Below are positions 8,498 through 16,823 of a stretch of DNA of 22,922 bases, one piece after another. The notes under the pieces were generated by a model. The model was not told the DNA's origin. It worked only from the letters and a program-made list of their open reading frames with translations, and did not search any database. This DNA is from Clostridium sp. CAG:508. GTDB taxonomy: Bacteria > Bacillota > Clostridia > TANB77 > CAG-508. The translations under genes and the position numbers were made by a program. Each line of letters starts with the position of its first letter. Position 1 is the stretch's first letter. The stretch is from the NCBI GenBank assembly GCA_000435755.1, contig FR889079.1:1431-24352 (forward strand), given 5' to 3'.

Positions 8498-8589
8498 TTG
8501 TCCCTAGCAATATAACTATTCTTTTGAAAATTTAAAGATACACAAAGAAATTTTTGAAAATTTGTGAGAAATAAAAAAAGGAGGAAGTT

Positions 8590-9156
8590 ATGAAATATTT
8601 TAAAAAATTGGTTGGAGAGAGAATATATTTGTCTCCAAGAAATGCAGAAGATGTGGAACAATTTACAGAATGGATGAATGATTTTGAAGTAACTGATTAT
8701 ATTGGAAGAACTGCTCAAATGATAAGCTTGAGTGGAGAAAAAGAATTTTTAGAAAAGAATGCAAATCCAGAATCAACATTTGTAATTGTTGATTTGAAAG
8801 ATGATGTTATGGTTGGTACAGTTTCACTAGAAAAGATTGATAGAACAGATAGTAAAGCAACTTTAGGGATTTTTATAGGCAGAAGTGAGTACAGAAGCAA
8901 AGGCTATGGAGCAGAAGCAATCAATTTAATTTTAGATTTTGGATTTAATTACATGAACTTAAATAGTATTAATCTTACTGTTTTAGATTGTAATGAAAGA
9001 GCAAAAGCATGTTATAAAAAGTGCGGATTTAAAGAAATGGGAAGAGAAAGACAAGGTAAGTTTGTGAATGGTAAATACTATGATGCAATAATGATGGACA
9101 TTTTAAGAGAAGAGTTTAAAGGAAGAGAGTATATTAAAAATAAAAACGTGAAATAG
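8590..9156 (+). CDS. GNAT N-acetyltransferase, RimJ/RimL-like
   Basis: A 188-residue acetyltransferase of the RimJ/RimL (Acetyltransf_3) type. The N-terminus (GERIYLSPRNAEDVEQFTEWMND) is the usual beta1-alpha1 region. The acetyl-CoA loop is RSKGYGAEAI and the C-terminal signature is NERAKACYKKCGF. The substrate cannot be read from sequence: a ribosomal-protein or other N-terminus, or a small molecule. AGGAGG lies about 7 nt before ATG 8590. It sits between hydB and hydA in the same direction, after a 171-nt gap holding a palindrome, so it looks like an insertion into the hydrogenase operon rather than a hydrogenase maturation factor. The C-terminal tail is Lys-rich. Confidence 0.88.
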   Translation: MKYFKKLVGERIYLSPRNAEDVEQFTEWMNDFEVTDYIGRTAQMISLSGEKEFLEKNANPESTFVIVDLKDDVMVGTVSLEKIDRTDSKATLGIFIGRSEYRSKGYGAEAINLILDFGFNYMNLNSINLTVLDCNERAKACYKKCGFKEMGRERQGKFVNGKYYDAIMMDILREEFKGREYIKNKNVK

Positions 9157-9211
9157 GAAGTGGTTGAAAAATAGATTTCAACTTAATATACCTATAGGAA
9201 GGATAATAGAT

Positions 9212-10945
9212 ATGATAAACCTAACAATAGATGGTAGAAACATAGAAGTACGAGAAGGTACAACAATTTTACAAGCTGCAGCAAAATTAAATATAGATAT
9301 TCCAACATTATGCTATCTAAAAGAAATAAATGAAATTGGAGATTGTAGAATGTGCCTTGTAGAAGTGGAAGGTAAAAGAGGCTTTGCTACTTCTTGTATT
9401 CAAAAGGTAGAAGAGGGTATGGTTGTACACACCAAAACACCAGAAGTTTTAGAAGCTAGAAAAACTATGTTAGACTTAATATTATCTAACCATTATCAAG
9501 ACTGTGATAATTGTGTAAGAAAAGAAAATTGTGAATTACAAGACCTTATAAAACAATTTGATAAGGAGAAAACTGTATATGAGGGAACAAAAAACACATA
9601 TGAAATAGACGATAAATCTCCATCTATTGTACGTGATCCTAATAAATGCATATTATGTAGAAGATGTGTTTCAATGTGCAATAAAGTACAAAAAATAGGT
9701 GCTATAGGTGTAACAGAAAGAGGATTTAATTCATGTGTTTCAACAGCTGGACACAATAGTTTAAATGATGTGAATTGTACTTTTTGTGGTCAATGTATAG
9801 AGGTGTGCCCAACAGGAGCCTTAAGGGAAAAAGACTCTACACAAATTGTATGGGACAAAATAAATGATAAAAATACATATGTAATAGTGCAAACAGCTCC
9901 TTCTGTAAGAGTTGCATTAGGAGAAGAATTTGGAATGCCAATAGGTACAAATGTAGAAGGAAAAATGGTAAATGCATTAAAACAAATGGGATTTGATAAA
10001 GTATTTGACACAAATACTGGGGCAGATTTTACAATTGTTGAAGAAGGAACAGAATTCATAAAAAGACTGCAAAATAATGACAACTTACCAATGATAACTT
10101 CATGTTGCCCTGGCTGGGTAAAATATATTGAAATGAATTATCCAGAAAATATAGGACATTTATCTAGTTGCAAATCACCACATGAAATGTTTGGAGCATT
10201 ATTAAAAACATATTATGCTAAAAAAGAAGAAATTGATCCAAGCAAAATGTTTGTAGTGTCTGTGATGCCATGCATTGCAAAAAAATATGAAAGACAAAGA
10301 GAAGAAATGAAGCAAGATGTTGATGCAGTTATTACTACAAGAGAACTTGCAAGAATGATTAAACAGGCTAAAATAGATTTTGTAAATCTAGAAGATGCTA
10401 AATTTGATGACCCAATGGGAGAAGCAACTGGTGCAGCAGCTATTTTTGGAGTAACTGGTGGTGTTATGGAAGCGGCTCTTAGAAGTGTTTCTGAAATTGT
10501 AACAGGAAAACCTTTAGATAAAATTTCATTTGAACAAGTAAGAGGAGAAAGTGTAATAAAAAGAGCCGAAATAGAGATTGGAGATAAAAAAGTAAAAGTT
10601 GCAGTAGCACATGGATTAGCAAATGCACAAACTATTATGGAAGAGATAAAATCTGGCAAAGCAGATTATCAATTTGTTGAAATTATGGCTTGCCCAGGTG
10701 GATGTATTACAGGTGGAGGTCAACCTATAAAAAATGCTAAAATTCAAGAGAATGTCGATGTACATAAAAAACGTGCTGAAGCAATGTATTCAATTGATGA
10801 AAAAAGCGTTATTAGAAAATCACATGAAAATCCGGTATTGAAGCAAATTTACAAAGAATTTTTAGGAGAGCCTAATGGAGAATTAGCTCATAAATTATTA
10901 CATACTCATTATTCTAAAAAAGAAAAATATAAATTTGTCAAGTAA
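9212..10945 (+). CDS. hydA: [FeFe] hydrogenase catalytic subunit HydA
   Basis: A 577-residue catalytic subunit. In order: a [2Fe-2S] plant-ferredoxin-like domain (CYLKEINEIGDCRMC, then a later Cys); the His/Cys3 [4Fe-4S] site HYQDCDNCVRKENC; two [4Fe-4S] clusters (CILCRRCVSMC, CTFCGQCIEVCP); then the H-cluster domain with L1 TSCCPGW, L2 MPCIAKKYE and L3 EIMACPGGCITGGGQP, all intact. Length and layout resemble the C. pasteurianum CpI class. ATG 9212 with AGGAAGGA about 9 nt upstream is preferred to the in-frame TTG at 9164, which would add 16 unrelated residues. With HydB and HydC it should form a soluble NAD(H)-linked, probably electron-bifurcating, hydrogenase. Confidence 0.95.
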   Translation: MINLTIDGRNIEVREGTTILQAAAKLNIDIPTLCYLKEINEIGDCRMCLVEVEGKRGFATSCIQKVEEGMVVHTKTPEVLEARKTMLDLILSNHYQDCDNCVRKENCELQDLIKQFDKEKTVYEGTKNTYEIDDKSPSIVRDPNKCILCRRCVSMCNKVQKIGAIGVTERGFNSCVSTAGHNSLNDVNCTFCGQCIEVCPTGALREKDSTQIVWDKINDKNTYVIVQTAPSVRVALGEEFGMPIGTNVEGKMVNALKQMGFDKVFDTNTGADFTIVEEGTEFIKRLQNNDNLPMITSCCPGWVKYIEMNYPENIGHLSSCKSPHEMFGALLKTYYAKKEEIDPSKMFVVSVMPCIAKKYERQREEMKQDVDAVITTRELARMIKQAKIDFVNLEDAKFDDPMGEATGAAAIFGVTGGVMEAALRSVSEIVTGKPLDKISFEQVRGESVIKRAEIEIGDKKVKVAVAHGLANAQTIMEEIKSGKADYQFVEIMACPGGCITGGGQPIKNAKIQENVDVHKKRAEAMYSIDEKSVIRKSHENPVLKQIYKEFLGEPNGELAHKLLHTHYSKKEKYKFVK

Positions 10946-10950
10946 AAATA

Positions 10951-10987
10951 GTAGAAAAAAAGTGGAAATTTGTTTACATTTTTCTAC
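10951..10987. other. hairpin/dyad downstream of hydA, overlapping the next -35
   Basis: GTAGAAAAA (10951-10959) pairs with TTTTTCTAC (10979-10987), and GTGGA (10962-10966) can extend the stem with TTTAC (10973-10977). It begins 6 nt after the hydA stop but lacks a trailing T-run. It covers the -35 box of the promoter before the structured RNA, so it could be a weak terminator, an operator dyad, or both. Confidence 0.4.
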
Positions 10988-11004
10988 AAAATTTGTATTA
11001 TAAT
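10973..11004 (+). promoter_or_regulatory. promoter upstream of the structured RNA and era
   Basis: TTTACA (10973-10978), 17 nt, then TATTAT (10996-11001), overlapping TATAAT at 10999-11004. Transcription would begin near 11010 and run through the folded RNA at 11060-11231 toward era. Confidence 0.55.
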
Positions 11005-11059
11005 AGTAGTATGATTTAATCATAATAAATATTAAACTATATATTTATAGTACATTCAA

Positions 11060-11231
11060 CTTAGAAATTATATGTAGAACGCAGGCAACTTTGTCTATGC
11101 GGAACGAGTATTAGAAATTGTTTTGAGGCGAGTAGGGAATCTCGGTTGTACTGAGGGCGCTACGAGCCGAATATTACAATTTCTTTCACAGTGAAGTCTG
11201 ACAGTTGCAAGTGGCACATATAATTTCTAAG
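11060..11231 (+). ncRNA. structured non-coding RNA upstream of era, class not identified
   Basis: The segment folds as a long, closed rod. A perfect 16-bp terminal helix joins 11060-11075 to 11216-11231. Then come 11085-11089/11204-11208 and 11092-11095/11200-11203, a large asymmetric internal loop, a perfect 9-bp helix 11113-11121/11176-11184, a stem 11127-11129/11166-11168 and 11132-11135/11160-11163 joined by tandem G-A/A-G mismatches, and an apical hairpin 11141-11145/11151-11155. It has locally raised GC and no open reading frame. No T-run follows the terminal helix, so it may be a leader of era or be processed. T-box, SRP RNA, RNase P and common riboswitch signatures are not visible. 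A 6S-like or raiA-like class is possible, but I cannot confirm either. Confidence 0.75.
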
Positions 11232-11270
11232 CTAAAAAATATAGATATTAAAATATAATTAGGAGAAGAT

Positions 11271-12176
11271 ATGGAAAAATTTAAATCAGGATTTGTAGCA
11301 ATTGTTGGAAGAACAAATGTCGGAAAATCAAGTATATTAAATGATATGGTTGGACAAAAGGTAGCAGTGGTTGTTAATAAACCACAAACTACAAGAACAG
11401 CTATTAAAGCAATAGTAAATAGAGAAAACTCACAAATAATATTCACAGATACACCAGGAATTCATAAACCAAAATCAAAATTAGGTAACACTATGAATGA
11501 CACAGCTTGGGGCAGTATTCCAGATGCAGATGTGCTTTTATTTGTTGTGGAAGCTACTTCAGATGGAATTGGCAAAGGTGACCAAATGATTTTAGACAAA
11601 ATTAAAGAAGCGAAGGCTAATACAATTTTGATAATAAATAAAATCGATTTGGTTAAAAAAGAGCAAGTTTTTAAGCTAATAGAAACGTTTAAAGATGAGT
11701 ATAATTTTAAAGCTATTATTCCAATTTCTGCTTTAAAAGCAAAAGACACAGAAGTTATACTTGAAGAAATCGAAAAGAACCTTAAAGAAGGTCCTGCATA
11801 TTATGATATAGATGAATATACAGACCAAACTTTAAGAGATATAGCTTCTGAAACAATTCGTGAAAAGGCTTTAAAACTTTTACAAGACGAAGTGCCACAC
11901 GGAATATTTGTAGAAGTTGAAAAAATGAAAAGAGGTAAAACAAGAGATAATGAGCCAATTTTCAATATAGAAGCTACAATTTATTGCTTAAGAGATTCGC
12001 ACAAAGGTATAATCATTGGAAAGAATGGTGCTATGCTTAAAAAAATTGGAACTTATGCAAGAGAAGATTTAGAAAAAGAACTACAAGATAAAGTTAATTT
12101 ACAATTGTGGGTAAAAGTACGCGAAGACTGGATAAATAATGATAAATTTGTAAAACTATTTAAAAATACAGACTAG
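11271..12176 (+). CDS. era: GTPase Era (30S ribosome assembly)
   Basis: A 301-residue Era with its normal two-domain structure. The GTPase domain has G1 GRTNVGKS (13-20), G2 in the PQTTR segment, G3 DTPG (60-63) and G4 NKID. The C-terminal KH domain carries IIIGKNGAMLKKIG, which binds the 3' end of 16S rRNA. Era checks small-subunit maturation and works with YbeY, encoded upstream in this window. G1 has Thr where most Era proteins have Pro, a minor change. ATG 11271 has TAGGAGAAG upstream. yqzL and recO follow, the conserved Firmicutes order. Confidence 0.96.
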   Translation: MEKFKSGFVAIVGRTNVGKSSILNDMVGQKVAVVVNKPQTTRTAIKAIVNRENSQIIFTDTPGIHKPKSKLGNTMNDTAWGSIPDADVLLFVVEATSDGIGKGDQMILDKIKEAKANTILIINKIDLVKKEQVFKLIETFKDEYNFKAIIPISALKAKDTEVILEEIEKNLKEGPAYYDIDEYTDQTLRDIASETIREKALKLLQDEVPHGIFVEVEKMKRGKTRDNEPIFNIEATIYCLRDSHKGIIIGKNGAMLKKIGTYAREDLEKELQDKVNLQLWVKVREDWINNDKFVKLFKNTD

Positions 12177-12263
12177 TTTTACAAATTATACCAGTATAAA
12201 ATTTAAGAAGAAGCGAAAGATAAAGTTAGAAGTAAAACTTCTAGAACAGGAGATGATGTGTAA

Positions 12264-12452
12264 ATGATGGAAAAGCAAATTAAAGACCTAGCATGGAATA
12301 CTTTTAAACAAACAGGAAACATTGACACATTTATGGAACTAATGCAAGTAGAAAATATAGAAAAAAATGCAAAGCAAGATATAGCTAAAAATGTAGAGGA
12401 AACACAATATGGGAATATTAAAAACGAAGGGGATAATCCTTTCAGAAAGTAA
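12264..12452 (+). CDS. yqzL: YqzL family small protein
   Basis: A 62-residue protein with the YqzL signature near its N-terminus: W-N/K-x-F-x-Q-T-G-N-I-D-T-F (here AWNTFKQTGNIDTF). Function is unknown. It sits between era and recO exactly as in Bacillus, which supports the assignment. AGGAG precedes the start by about 11 nt; ATG 12267 immediately after is an equally possible start. Its 3' end overlaps recO by 44 nt in a different frame, so the two are probably translationally coupled. The C-terminal half is acidic and poorly conserved. Confidence 0.82.
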   Translation: MMEKQIKDLAWNTFKQTGNIDTFMELMQVENIEKNAKQDIAKNVEETQYGNIKNEGDNPFRK

Positions 12453-13134
12453 CATGAATGATTTTGATAAAATGGTAACTATACTTACTCCAAATGGTAA
12501 AATTGGGTGTGCGGCAAAAGGGGCTAGAAGACCAAAAAGCCTTTTAATGTCAGGCACTCAATTTTTGTGCTTTGGAGAATATTTGCTATATCAAAGTAGT
12601 AACAGTTATCATATGAACTCATGTGACACAATTGAAGTTTTTTATAATATTCGCACAGATTTAGACAAGCTTAAATATGCTTCATACATTACAAAAATAA
12701 TAAATGATGTAACAGATGAAAATCAAAATACATATAAAATTTTGCAATTATACTTAAACACTTTATACATGATATCAGAAGAAGAAAAAAACTTGGACTT
12801 CGTAATATCAGTATTTAAACTAAGACTTTGTTGTTTACTTGGTTTTATGCCAGAGATAAGAAAATGTGGCAATTGCAAAGCGCAAGAAGAATTGAACTAT
12901 TTTAGTTTAAAAGATAATTGTTTGAAATGCACAGCATGTGGTAAAATAGACAAAAGTGCAATACAAATATCAGATTCAACTAGAACTGCAATCCAATATA
13001 TAGTATTAGCAGATGCAAAAAAAATATTTTCATTTAATATTTCAGATGAAAGCTTAAAAGAATTAGAACTAGTTACAAAGCTATATCTAAATGATAAATT
13101 AGAAAAAGAATACAAATTAGAAGAGCTATTTTAA
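12409..13134 (+). CDS. recO: DNA repair protein RecO
   Basis: A 241-residue RecO, which loads RecA with RecR on SSB-coated DNA in the RecF pathway. An N-terminal OB fold (TKGIILSESNMNDFDKMVTI, then KGARRPKS) is followed by a helical domain and a zinc-binding site with paired cysteines CGNC and CTAC near residues 150-175. ATG 12409 with AGAGGA at 12395-12400 gives the canonical MGILKTKGIIL start, even though it lies inside yqzL. Length is normal. Confidence 0.94.
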   Translation: MGILKTKGIILSESNMNDFDKMVTILTPNGKIGCAAKGARRPKSLLMSGTQFLCFGEYLLYQSSNSYHMNSCDTIEVFYNIRTDLDKLKYASYITKIINDVTDENQNTYKILQLYLNTLYMISEEEKNLDFVISVFKLRLCCLLGFMPEIRKCGNCKAQEELNYFSLKDNCLKCTACGKIDKSAIQISDSTRTAIQYIVLADAKKIFSFNISDESLKELELVTKLYLNDKLEKEYKLEELF

Positions 13135-13144
13135 AGGGGATTTT

Positions 13145-14539
13145 ATGAGTAATAATCAAAAGGTAAAATGGAGAAAATTAGATAATTCAGCAAAATTATT
13201 TCCGATAATATCAACAAAAAAATTTAGCACAATATTTCGTGTATCTGTTGTGTTAACAGAAACTATAGATCCAAAAAAATTAAAAAAGGCAACAGAAAAG
13301 GCATTATCTACTTTTGCAAATTTTAAAGTTAGACTAAGAACAGGATTTTTTTGGTATTATTTAGAGGAAAACAATAGAGAAATTATAGTGTATCCAGAGG
13401 ATAGGTATCCTTGTAGATATATAGGTTATAGAACAAATAATGGATACTTATTTAGAGTTTCTTATTACAACAATAAAATAAATGTAGAAGTGTTTCATGC
13501 CTTAACAGATGGCACAACAGCTACAGAATTTGTAAAAACAATAGTATATGAATATTTGAATTTATGTCATGATTTTAATGAAAAATTTTCAGCAAAACAA
13601 ATACAGCTACAAGTGCAAGACATAGAAGATAGCTATTTGAAAAATTATGATAAAAGTCTACATTTTAAAGACAATACAGGAAGAGCATACATTTTAAAAG
13701 GAAAAAAATTATTGCCATATCAAGCAGGAACTACTCAAGTATTTATAGACTTAAAACCAATAATTAAAACCTGTAGAAGTCTAAAGGTTACAGTAACTGA
13801 GTATTTTACAGCTGTACTAATATATTGTATATATCAACAACAAAAGAAAACTAAAGATAAAAAGAGTATAAAAGTATGTATACCAGTAAATTTGAAAAAG
13901 TTTTTTCCATCTAATACAATAACAAACTTTTTTACATATATGACTGTTGTTGCAGAAGCAGAAAAAATAGATTTGAATAATTTTGAAGCGATATTAGAAT
14001 ATGTAAGAGAATTCTTCCACGATAACTTACAAAAAGAAAGCTTAGCTAAAACTATGGCACATAATGTTAAGCTGGGCAATCAAATACTTATAAGAATAAT
14101 ACCACTTTTTATAAAAAAATTGATATTGAAATTAGTATATGGAGAAATACAAAAATACACAACCACAACATTTTCAAACTTAGGAAAAGTGAACTTTCTG
14201 CCAGAATATGAGCAATATATACAAAATTTCTTTTTTATAATTGCACCGGAAAAAGCAGAAAAAATAAAATGCACGATATGCTCATATAAAGACAATATTG
14301 TGTTTTCAGTGGGATCTATTTTACAAGAAAATGATATTGAAAAAAGCTTTGCAGAATTCTTAGAAAAGCAAGGAATTAAAACTAAAATCATAACAAATGA
14401 CATTTATGCAAAAGAGGCAAATGAATTATATCCTAAAATTGATAGTTCACCACTAATGAACATAATTAAACAAAGAAAACAAAAAGTAAAAAATGGAGTG
14501 ACATTTAAGGAGACATTTAAAAGAAAATTCCATATATAA
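13145..14539 (+). CDS. condensation-fold (alcohol/polyketide-associated) acyltransferase-like protein
   Basis: A 464-residue protein of the CoA-dependent acyltransferase superfamily that includes alcohol acetyltransferases, PapA proteins and NRPS condensation domains. The N-terminal WRKLDNSAKLFP is the recurrent opening of this bacterial group. The active-site H-x3-D-G is present as H118-A-L-T-D122-G123. Later segments (VTVTEYFTAVLIYCI, KVCIPVNLKKFFPS, SNLGKV) correspond to the second half of the chloramphenicol-acetyltransferase-like fold. Substrates are unknown. GGGGA lies 5 nt before ATG 13145. The esterase gene follows 19 nt downstream, which suggests acyl-ester making and breaking in one pathway, perhaps on a lipid or glycan; this is inference. 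Confidence 0.78.
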   Translation: MSNNQKVKWRKLDNSAKLFPIISTKKFSTIFRVSVVLTETIDPKKLKKATEKALSTFANFKVRLRTGFFWYYLEENNREIIVYPEDRYPCRYIGYRTNNGYLFRVSYYNNKINVEVFHALTDGTTATEFVKTIVYEYLNLCHDFNEKFSAKQIQLQVQDIEDSYLKNYDKSLHFKDNTGRAYILKGKKLLPYQAGTTQVFIDLKPIIKTCRSLKVTVTEYFTAVLIYCIYQQQKKTKDKKSIKVCIPVNLKKFFPSNTITNFFTYMTVVAEAEKIDLNNFEAILEYVREFFHDNLQKESLAKTMAHNVKLGNQILIRIIPLFIKKLILKLVYGEIQKYTTTTFSNLGKVNFLPEYEQYIQNFFFIIAPEKAEKIKCTICSYKDNIVFSVGSILQENDIEKSFAEFLEKQGIKTKIITNDIYAKEANELYPKIDSSPLMNIIKQRKQKVKNGVTFKETFKRKFHI

Positions 14540-14558
14540 AATAGTTAGGAAGCAGAAT

Positions 14559-15434
14559 ATGAAGAAAGTAATAAAAGTAATTGTAATAATATTTATAGCT
14601 ATATTGCTAGGAGCGTTAATTGGAGCAATTTATTGGCTTAGTGGCAACATAGAAGCTAAACCAAGTGAAGAGAAAAACTATAATATGGCTGAAGAAAAAT
14701 TTGCAAAAAGGAAAGTATTTGTTCTTACACCAAAGACTGAGAAATCAAACAAAGTGATATTGTATTTACATGGTGGAGCTTATGTTGGAGAAATCGAACA
14801 GGAACATTGGCTATTTTTCAATGAAGTAATAAAAGACACAAATGCTACTATAATAGTGCCAGATTACCCTTTAGCACCACAGTATAACTATGAAGATGCA
14901 TTTAATATGGTTTTACCACTATATGAAAAAATATTAGAAAAAGTTAAACAAGAAAACTTAATACTAATGGGAGACTCAGCAGGAGCAGGAATGAGTTTAT
15001 CACTTGTACAAAAAATAGCAGAAGATAAGCTTGTACAGCCAAGCAAAACAATTCTAATTTCACCATGGTTAGATGTAACTATGTCAAATAAAGAAATAGA
15101 TGAAGTTCAAAAAAGAGATACAAAATTAAACAAAAACATTCTAAAAATAGTGGGAATAGTTTATGCAAAAACAGAAGAAAATACAACAAATTATCTAGTA
15201 AGCCCAATTTATGGAAAGCTAGAGGATTTAAAGAATATAGTTGTATATACAGGAACAAACGATATTTTAAATCCAGATGTGCATATATTAGAACAGAAAT
15301 TGGATGGAATTAAAATAAATGAATATGAAGGAGCAATACATAACTGGATATTAGAAAAATATGTTGACGAAAAATACAACAATGAACTGTCACAGAAAGC
15401 TTATGAAAATTTAATTTATGAATTAAATAATTAA
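14559..15434 (+). CDS. membrane-anchored alpha/beta hydrolase, HSL-type esterase
   Basis: A 291-residue esterase/lipase of the hormone-sensitive-lipase (abhydrolase_3) family. The N-terminal segment at about residues 5-27 is a signal anchor, placing the enzyme outside the membrane. The oxyanion-hole motif is HGGA at 71-74 and the nucleophile elbow is G-D-S140-A-G. The probable acid is D235 in TGTNDILNPD and the histidine is H261 in GAIHNW, so the triad is complete. A close upstream neighbour encodes an acyltransferase of the H-x3-D-G family. AGGAAG precedes ATG 14559. The substrate cannot be inferred. Confidence 0.88.
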   Translation: MKKVIKVIVIIFIAILLGALIGAIYWLSGNIEAKPSEEKNYNMAEEKFAKRKVFVLTPKTEKSNKVILYLHGGAYVGEIEQEHWLFFNEVIKDTNATIIVPDYPLAPQYNYEDAFNMVLPLYEKILEKVKQENLILMGDSAGAGMSLSLVQKIAEDKLVQPSKTILISPWLDVTMSNKEIDEVQKRDTKLNKNILKIVGIVYAKTEENTTNYLVSPIYGKLEDLKNIVVYTGTNDILNPDVHILEQKLDGIKINEYEGAIHNWILEKYVDEKYNNELSQKAYENLIYELNN

Positions 15435-15494
15435 AGCTTAAAAAATCAATGTTAAAGTACTTGCAAAGTGCTATAAATCAACAAAAACTAGAAA

Positions 15495-15523
15495 TTGACA
15501 CAAAACGCAAAATATGATATAAT
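15495..15523 (+). promoter_or_regulatory. near-consensus sigma-A promoter before the glycosyltransferase genes
   Basis: TTGACA (15495-15500), 17 nt, TATAAT (15518-15523), with extended -10 TG at 15515-15516. Both hexamers are perfect, predicting strong constitutive expression of the two genes downstream. Confidence 0.85.
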
Positions 15524-15573
15524 TTTATAGTTAGATTTTGTGATTTTATAGTACGAATGTTAAGGAGAAGAGC

Positions 15574-16809
15574 ATGGGCAAGACGATTCAATTTGGGTTG
15601 GGTTTTGTAACAGGAAGACCTAATGTATGTAAAGTAATAAATAATACTTATGAACAATTAGTAAACCAATTTAAAGATTTAGATGACAAAGTTGAACTAA
15701 CAGCCTTTGTTTTATTTGATTTAGGGTATCAATATACAACAAGGGTTGATTTTTATGGCTTAATGCCGAATGTGTATAAAGATATAAAAATTAAATATAT
15801 TACTCCAGAAGACATTGAAGAAATGAAAAAAAGGTTAATAGGAAGAGAAAGGCTAACTAAGGAAGAAGCAGAATTATTTTTTGGACATGGACATGCAAAA
15901 GGCAGAAACACTTTAATGTATTATGCACTATTAAGAGGTATGGACTATTTGCTATTTTGGGATGATGATGAATATCCTGTAGCTTGTATAAAAGATGAAG
16001 GTGCAAAAGAAATTACATGGAAACAGCAAGATAATGTGCGTATGCATTATAACTATATACAGGATGCAGATGTAACAATAGGATATCATTGTGGATATAT
16101 ATCACCTATTCCATATGTTGAACTAAATGAAGATGTTGACGAAGGCCTATTTAGGCAATACATAGAAGCAATTAGTAATGATATAATTTCATGGGATTCA
16201 ATAAAAGAAAAATTTACAAAATATAATGGAGTTACATATGCAAATAATGAAATTAGTAATGGAGAAGGAGCATATGAACTTGAAAGTGATGGAATAGGAA
16301 AATGGGTTGCAGGTTCTACCTTATGTTTAAACCTAAAACATATTGATAAAATACCAGCATTTTATAATCCAGAAGGTGCAAGAGGAGAAGACACATTCTT
16401 TTCTACTAAATTAAATGACTCAAAGGTAGTAAGAGTACCTGTTTATCATTTCCATGATGGATTTTTAAAATATACAAATATATTAAGGGAAAAATACCCA
16501 AAAACTTTAAGAAAAATAAAAGTTGAAGATGAACAAATTGCTAAGAGATTTATTCAAGCTTCAAGAGGCTGGATTAAATATAAACCACTATTTCAATACA
16601 TAACACATAAAGAAATATATAAAGAGAAAATTCAAGAGACATACGAAAAATTAAAAACAGGAATTATAGAAGTAAATAAATTATTTGAAAATGAAGATTG
16701 TAATGTATTGCTAGAAGACTTAACTAAGTATGACAAAAATGTAAAAAAACATTATAATGAATATTTAAAAACAAATGAGATTTGGAATAAGCTAAAATCA
16801 GAAATATAA
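15574..16809 (+). CDS. GT-A-like glycosyltransferase
   Basis: A 411-residue soluble protein that looks like a GT-A-fold glycosyltransferase. An early Rossmann-like half leads to LLFWDDDEYP (D130-D132), which fits the DxD metal/nucleotide-sugar site. A later AGSTLCLNL and GARGEDTFFSTKL region matches the acceptor-side GEDxxF pattern, and a His-containing VYHFHDGF follows. No membrane segment is seen; the C-terminus is helical. AAGGAGAAG precedes ATG 15574. It is 14 nt from a CDP-glycerol transferase gene, so it probably acts in teichoic-acid-like or capsular polymer assembly. The donor and acceptor are unknown. Confidence 0.72.
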   Translation: MGKTIQFGLGFVTGRPNVCKVINNTYEQLVNQFKDLDDKVELTAFVLFDLGYQYTTRVDFYGLMPNVYKDIKIKYITPEDIEEMKKRLIGRERLTKEEAELFFGHGHAKGRNTLMYYALLRGMDYLLFWDDDEYPVACIKDEGAKEITWKQQDNVRMHYNYIQDADVTIGYHCGYISPIPYVELNEDVDEGLFRQYIEAISNDIISWDSIKEKFTKYNGVTYANNEISNGEGAYELESDGIGKWVAGSTLCLNLKHIDKIPAFYNPEGARGEDTFFSTKLNDSKVVRVPVYHFHDGFLKYTNILREKYPKTLRKIKVEDEQIAKRFIQASRGWIKYKPLFQYITHKEIYKEKIQETYEKLKTGIIEVNKLFENEDCNVLLEDLTKYDKNVKKHYNEYLKTNEIWNKLKSEI

Positions 16810-16823
16810 AGGAAATTGTATTT

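Noticed and set aside
10213..10659. Minus-strand open frame opposite hydA (and similar antisense frames, e.g. 1155-1691, 9790-10083, 14080-14403)
   Set aside because: They lie opposite strongly conserved genes, lack ribosome binding sites and known motifs, and have the hydrophobic composition expected of shadows of A-rich coding strands.
11060..11231. T-box, SRP RNA, RNase P or a common riboswitch
   Set aside because: No T-box AGGGTGG-type sequence, no SRP GGAAGCA helix-8 motif, no RNase P core, and no recognisable lysine, cobalamin, c-di-GMP or magnesium aptamer consensus.
12227..12243. Small hairpin TAGAAGT-AAA-ACTTCTA between era and yqzL as a terminator
   Set aside because: Only 7 A/T-rich base pairs and no T-run; the operon order argues for read-through.
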